8,850 bases of DNA, from contig CACZOL010000106.1 of assembly GCA_902782705.1 (NCBI GenBank), forward strand, positions 1-8,850. Direction: 5' to 3'. The translations under genes were made by a program, and so were the position numbers. Numbering within the stretch: position 1 is the stretch's first letter; each line of letters starts with the position of its first letter. A model generated the notes under the pieces. It was not told where the DNA came from. It saw only the letters and a program-made list of their open reading frames with translations, and did not search any database. Source of the DNA: an uncultured Selenomonadaceae bacterium. GTDB taxonomy: Bacteria; Bacillota; Negativicutes; Selenomonadales; Selenomonadaceae. Positions 5,723 to 8,850 of the stretch are shown here, piece by piece.

Positions 5723-7720
5723 TTGAACCGATTTATGCGAAATATAGGTTTTTACCTGCTGATTATCTTCATTGCCATCACGTTTATTGACTATTTCTCC
5801 GTCAAGACCACGACGAAGCAGGAAATGGGCTACTCCGCGTTTCTGCAGCAAGTAGATAAGGGCGAGGTGGCGAAGGTCACACTGATGAACAACGTCATCG
5901 AGGGCGTGCTGACGGACGGAACGGAGTTCGTGACGGTGACGCCGGACGCGCCGAACGACGACGCGACGCTTCTGCAAAGGCTGCAGGACAAAAAGGTCGA
6001 GATTCGTGCGAAGAATCCGCCGGAGCCTCCGTGGTGGACGGCGATTCTCTCCTCGGTATTGCCGATCCTTTTACTCGTCGGCGTCTGGTTTTTTGTCATG
6101 CAGCAGACGCAGGGCGGCGGCGGACGTATGATGTCCTTCGGGCGCAGCCATGCGCGCATGAGCAGCGGCGATAAAGTAAAAGTGAACTTCGGCGACGTCG
6201 CGGGCGCGGACGAGGCGAAACAGGAACTGGAAGAAGTCGTCGAGTTCCTGCGTCAGCCGAAAAAGTTCAACGACCTTGGCGCGCGCATTCCGAAAGGCGT
6301 ACTGCTTTTCGGTCCCCCCGGCACGGGCAAGACGCTGCTCGCACGTGCCGTTGCAGGAGAGGCGGGCGTGCCGTTCTTCAGCATCAGTGGCTCCGACTTT
6401 GTCGAAATGTTCGTCGGCGTCGGCGCGTCCCGAGTGCGTGACCTTTTTGAACAGGCGAAGCGTAACGCGCCTTGTATCGTATTCATTGACGAAATCGACG
6501 CCGTGGGGCGCCAGCGCGGTGCCGGCGTCGGCGGCGGTCATGACGAGCGTGAGCAGACGCTGAATCAGCTCCTCGTCGAAATGGACGGATTTGCGGCGAA
6601 CGAGGGTATTATCATCATCGCCGCGACGAATCGTCCCGATATTCTCGATCCGGCGCTGCTGCGTCCGGGCCGTTTCGACCGGCAGATTGTCGTCGATAAG
6701 CCGGACGTGCGCGGACGGCTCGCAATCCTGAAAGTCCACACGAAAGGAAAGCCCGTGGATGAAGACGCCGACTTGGATATTTTGGCACGGCGCACGCCGG
6801 GCTTTACGGGCGCGGATCTTTCCAATCTTGTCAACGAAGCCGCCCTTCTTTCTGCGCGGCGGAACAAAAAGACCATCACGATGGAAGCGATGGAGGAATC
6901 CATCGAGCGCGTCATGGCGGGGCCGGAGCGTCGTTCCCACGTTATGAGCGACAAAGAAAAACGGCTGACGGCGTATCATGAAGGCGGACATACCCTTGTC
7001 GGACTTCTTTTGCCGAACGCCGATCCCGTACACAAAGTGACGATCATTCCGCGCGGGCGCGCGGGCGGCTATACGCTGATGCTGCCGAAAGAAGATCGTT
7101 CTTACGAGACGCGGGGAGAGCTTCTCGACCGTCTCAAAACCCTTTTGGGCGGGCGCGTCGCGGAGGAAGTCGTGCTGGGCGAGATCAGCACGGGCGCATC
7201 CAGCGACATTCAGCGCGCGACGCAGATCGTCCGCAGCATGATTACGCAGTACGGCATGAGCAATGTGCTCGGCCCGGTGACTTACGGCGAAGGACGAGAC
7301 CATCAGGTCTTCCTGGGGCGCGATTTCAACAATCAGCGCAACTATTCGGAAGAAGTCGCCGCCGAGATCGACAAGGAAGTCCGCCGTTACGTCGAAGACG
7401 CTTATGAGGAATGCAGAAAGCTCCTCACGGACAACATCGATAAGCTGCATTTGATTGCCGAGGCACTGATGGAACGCGAGACGCTTGACGCGGCGGAGCT
7501 GGACGAGCTGATGACGAAAGGGAAGATCAGCGAGAAGCCGAAAGACGAAGGCGAGCCGCCGCAGGACGATACGCCGCTGATGACGCCGATTCCGGCGACG
7601 CCTGCGGTGTCCGTAGAGCTTTCCGGCCGTCCGGCAGAGACGCCGGCAGAAGCGCCGCCAATTGGTCCCCCTGAGCCGAAACTCAACATTGAGCATCATG
7701 CTCCGGAAGAAAAAGCATAA
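5723..7720 (+). CDS. ftsH: ATP-dependent zinc metalloprotease FtsH
   Basis: A membrane-anchored hexameric AAA+ protease that pulls out and degrades misfolded membrane proteins and regulatory substrates on the cytoplasmic side. It is 665 residues. TM1 (about 8-25) precedes a short extracytoplasmic domain, and TM2 (about 104-128) leads into a Gly-rich linker. The AAA+ module has Walker A GPPGTGKT (197-204), the pore loop FVG (230-232), Walker B IVFIDEID (252-259) and the second region of homology with arginine fingers R317 and R320. The protease domain has HEGGH (419-423) and the third zinc ligand D495. The usual motif is HEAGH, and Ala-to-Gly is a mild change. The tail after about residue 610 is Pro/Glu-rich and low complexity. 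I chose TTG 5723, 9 nt after AAGGGGG. The frame is open to a TTG at 5681, and ATG 5735 is too far from a ribosome site. It follows hpt and ends inside a terminator shared with rpsR. Confidence 0.95.
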   Translation: MNRFMRNIGFYLLIIFIAITFIDYFSVKTTTKQEMGYSAFLQQVDKGEVAKVTLMNNVIEGVLTDGTEFVTVTPDAPNDDATLLQRLQDKKVEIRAKNPPEPPWWTAILSSVLPILLLVGVWFFVMQQTQGGGGRMMSFGRSHARMSSGDKVKVNFGDVAGADEAKQELEEVVEFLRQPKKFNDLGARIPKGVLLFGPPGTGKTLLARAVAGEAGVPFFSISGSDFVEMFVGVGASRVRDLFEQAKRNAPCIVFIDEIDAVGRQRGAGVGGGHDEREQTLNQLLVEMDGFAANEGIIIIAATNRPDILDPALLRPGRFDRQIVVDKPDVRGRLAILKVHTKGKPVDEDADLDILARRTPGFTGADLSNLVNEAALLSARRNKKTITMEAMEESIERVMAGPERRSHVMSDKEKRLTAYHEGGHTLVGLLLPNADPVHKVTIIPRGRAGGYTLMLPKEDRSYETRGELLDRLKTLLGGRVAEEVVLGEISTGASSDIQRATQIVRSMITQYGMSNVLGPVTYGEGRDHQVFLGRDFNNQRNYSEEVAAEIDKEVRRYVEDAYEECRKLLTDNIDKLHLIAEALMERETLDAAELDELMTKGKISEKPKDEGEPPQDDTPLMTPIPATPAVSVELSGRPAETPAEAPPIGPPEPKLNIEHHAPEEKA

Positions 7721-7768
7721 AAAATAAGAACCGCTGAAAAGCGGTTCTTATTTTTTATGCTTTTTCTT
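7707..7768. terminator. Bidirectional terminator, 29-bp perfect inverted repeat
   Basis: The arms 7707-7735 and 7740-7768 are perfectly complementary, with the loop GAAA on the plus strand (UUUC on the minus strand). The GC core AAGAACCGCT/AGCGGTTCTT is followed on either strand by an A and then six T, so it can stop transcripts from both ftsH and rpsR. The left arm encodes the last residues of FtsH (Lys-Ala and most of a Glu) and its TAA (7718-7720). The right arm contains two of the three bases of the rpsR stop (7767-7769). Confidence 0.93.
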
Positions 7769-8000
7769 ACTCTGCAGTGAACGGCAGCAGCGCAATGTTG
7801 CGCGCACGCTTGATGGCGACCGTCACTTGGCGCTGATGCTTGGCGCAGTTTCCGGAAATACGGCGCGGAAGAATCTTTCCACGCTCCGTAATGAACCGGC
7901 GCAGTTTGCCTGCATCTTTGTAGTCGATGTGATCCACCTTGTCCACGCAGAAGGTGCAAACCTTTTTGCGCGGGCGGCGGCTTCTGTCACGTCTGATCAC
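7767..8000 (-). CDS. rpsR: 30S ribosomal protein S18
   Basis: A 77-residue basic protein of the small subunit platform, where it binds 16S rRNA together with S6. The family core is complete: DYKDAGKLRRFITERGKILPRR (26-47), then the GNCAKHQRQ segment (50-58), and IKRARNIALLPF near the end. It keeps a possible zinc site made of C15, C18, C52 and H55, that is, the cysteine-containing form of S18. The start is GTG (8000-7998), with GGAGG (plus-strand 8009-8013) 8 nt upstream. An ATG only 1 nt from that site is out of frame and opens a 6-codon frame. The gene is last in the rpsF–ssb–rpsR operon, and its ribosome site begins right after the ssb stop codon, suggesting translational coupling. It ends in the terminator shared with ftsH. 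Confidence 0.96.
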   Translation of the reverse strand: MIRRDRSRRPRKKVCTFCVDKVDHIDYKDAGKLRRFITERGKILPRRISGNCAKHQRQVTVAIKRARNIALLPFTAE

Positions 8001-8014
8001 GATTCATTCCTCCT

Positions 8015-8458
8015 TCAAAACGGAATATCATCGTCAGTTACCGAAGCATTGTCGAAAGACGGAGCCGAAGGCTGAGCTGCGGGAGCGGCAGCGCGCGGTG
8101 CGTATCCGCCGTCCATACCGCCTTCGCCCTGCGGGCGAGAGTCGGCAAACTCGATGCGTTCAGCGATAACGTCTGTTGTATAGCGCTTCGTGCCGTCCTG
8201 CGCTTCATAGCTGCCCGTCTGAATACGGCCCTCTACGAGAATCTGGCGGCCTTTGGCGAGATAGTGTCCCGCAAATTCCGCCGTGCGCTCCCAAGCGACG
8301 AGACTGATAAAGTCTGCTGTCTGCTGCCCGGGCTGGATATTCGCGCGATTTACGCGCCGGTCGACGGCAATCGTCATGCGCGCCACCTGCCGCCCCGACT
8401 GGGTCGTGCGAACTTCGGGATCGCGCGCGAGGCGCCCCATCAATATTACCTTGTTCAT
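8015..8458 (-). CDS. ssb: Single-stranded DNA-binding protein
   Basis: A 147-residue protein that coats single-stranded DNA during replication, repair and recombination. The N-terminal OB-fold (about 1-106) starts MNKVILMGRLARDPEVR and includes the conserved segments FISLVAWERTAEF (50-62), GRQILVEGRIQTGSY (70-84) and TTDVIAERIEF (94-104). A Gly/Ala/Pro-rich flexible linker leads to the acidic tip DDDIPF, the docking peptide for partner proteins. The size and tip match the essential housekeeping SSB rather than a plasmid or competence copy. Start ATG at 8458 has AAGGGG (plus-strand 8466-8471) 7 nt upstream. Its place between rpsF and rpsR is the classic bacterial arrangement. A hairpin (8480-8499) lies just before its ribosome site. 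Confidence 0.96.
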   Translation of the reverse strand: MNKVILMGRLARDPEVRTTQSGRQVARMTIAVDRRVNRANIQPGQQTADFISLVAWERTAEFAGHYLAKGRQILVEGRIQTGSYEAQDGTKRYTTDVIAERIEFADSRPQGEGGMDGGYAPRAAAPAAQPSAPSFDNASVTDDDIPF

Positions 8459-8479
8459 GGCAATGCCCCTTCCTGACCG

Positions 8480-8499
8480 GGGAATCGTTCACGATTCCC
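8480..8499 (-). promoter_or_regulatory. Intercistronic hairpin between rpsF and ssb
   Basis: GGGAATCG (8480-8487) and CGATTCCC (8492-8499) form a perfect 8-bp stem with the loop TTCA (TGAA in the mRNA). On the minus strand it follows the rpsF stop by 8 nt and precedes the ssb ribosome site by 8 nt. No T-run follows, so it is not a terminator. It may act in mRNA processing, stability or translation of ssb. Confidence 0.5.
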
Positions 8500-8507
8500 T
8501 TGCGGTA

Positions 8508-8843
8508 TTACTCTTCCGTCGGCGTTTCTTCCGCGGCTGCCTTAGCTTCTTCTTCCGAGAAGCCTTCGGATTTGACGATCATGTGCTTGAGCACATCGTC
8601 CGTGATCTTCATCACGCGGTCGCATTCTTTCACGCAGTCCGGCTCGCAGGACACATAGAACAGGCAATAGTAGCCGTCTGTGCAGTCTTTGATCGGATAG
8701 GCAAGCTTGCGCCGGCCCCAGCGATCCTCCTTATCAATGACGCCGCCGTTGTTGGCAATCAGTTTGGAGAACTTTCCGATGACGGCTTCCGTCGCCTCGT
8801 CCTCCAGCGGCCTCACGATAAATATGACTTCGTACTTTCTCAC
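8508..8843 (-). CDS. rpsF: 30S ribosomal protein S6
   Basis: A 111-residue small-subunit protein that pairs with S18 on the platform. It has the normal S6 opening RKYEVIFIVRP (2-12), the signature DRWGRRKLAYPIKD (40-53), the beta strand DGYYCLFYVSC (56-66), and the C-terminal helix with DDVLKHMIVK. An acidic, Ala-rich tail (about 93-111) ends the protein, as is common in S6. The central part is unusual in having five cysteines (54, 60, 66, 70, 74), whereas S6 proteins normally have few or none. The start is GTG at 8843, which gives the standard S6 N-terminus. Its ribosome site, promoter and any S6:S18-binding leader lie beyond the right edge. It is the first visible gene of the rpsF–ssb–rpsR operon. 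Confidence 0.95.
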   Translation of the reverse strand: MRKYEVIFIVRPLEDEATEAVIGKFSKLIANNGGVIDKEDRWGRRKLAYPIKDCTDGYYCLFYVSCEPDCVKECDRVMKITDDVLKHMIVKSEGFSEEEAKAAAEETPTEE

Positions 8844-8850
8844 GAAATCA

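Noticed and set aside
6071..7699. 542-codon open frame on the minus strand opposite ftsH
   Set aside because: It is fully antisense to a certain ftsH and has no recognisable domain. Its Arg/His-rich composition is what G+C-rich codon bias produces in a shadow frame.
7987..8007. ATG-started 6-codon frame overlapping the rpsR start
   Set aside because: The ATG is only 1 nt from GGAGG. The GTG at 8000 is 8 nt away and gives full-length S18.

Overview
The window reads as ordinary chromosome of a bacterium in the Firmicutes sense, most probably a Negativicutes/Selenomonas-type diderm anaerobe. That placement is an inference. It rests on the gene order divIC/ftsB – yabR-like S1 gene – tilS – hpt – ftsH, which matches the arrangement around divIC to ftsH in Bacillus subtilis and relatives. 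Fairly G+C-rich coding sequence, strong Shine-Dalgarno sites and sigma-A type promoters also fit. No mobile element, tRNA, rRNA or CRISPR array is visible.

Left part (1-2643): a degenerate 7-bp tandem repeat lies next to a good extended -10 promoter. It is followed by a leader of about 175 nt that can fold in competing ways. A MGDG-synthase/UgtP-type glycosyltransferase (271-1437) comes next. After a 132-nt gap with TTCGCG palindromes there is an unrecognised protein (1570-2643) made of four zinc-ribbon-like CxxC...CxxC modules. Its two middle modules are a recent but purified duplication.

Central part (2675-7720): a small FtsB/DivIC-type division protein, a one-domain S1 RNA-binding protein (YabR-like), tilS (tRNA-Ile lysidine synthetase), hpt (hypoxanthine phosphoribosyltransferase) and ftsH (membrane AAA+ zinc protease) all lie on the plus strand. 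ftsB, the S1 gene and ftsH each have a recognisable promoter of their own. tilS overlaps hpt by 14 nt and has no visible promoter. It sits directly behind an intrinsic terminator, so the pair probably depends on read-through or an unseen internal promoter.

Right part (7767-8843): the minus-strand operon rpsF–ssb–rpsR converges on ftsH. A 29-bp perfect inverted repeat with a 4-nt loop forms a bidirectional terminator that contains the stop codon of ftsH and most of the stop codon of rpsR. The operon's promoter and any S6:S18 leader lie beyond the right edge.

Overall this is a housekeeping region (lipid glycosylation, division, tRNA modification, purine salvage, proteolysis, translation, replication). 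I found no convincing undescribed system. The items most worth a second look are the four-module zinc-ribbon protein, the unusually cysteine-rich ribosomal protein S6, the structured glycosyltransferase leader with its heptamer repeats, and the Shine-Dalgarno-adjacent hairpin of ftsH.
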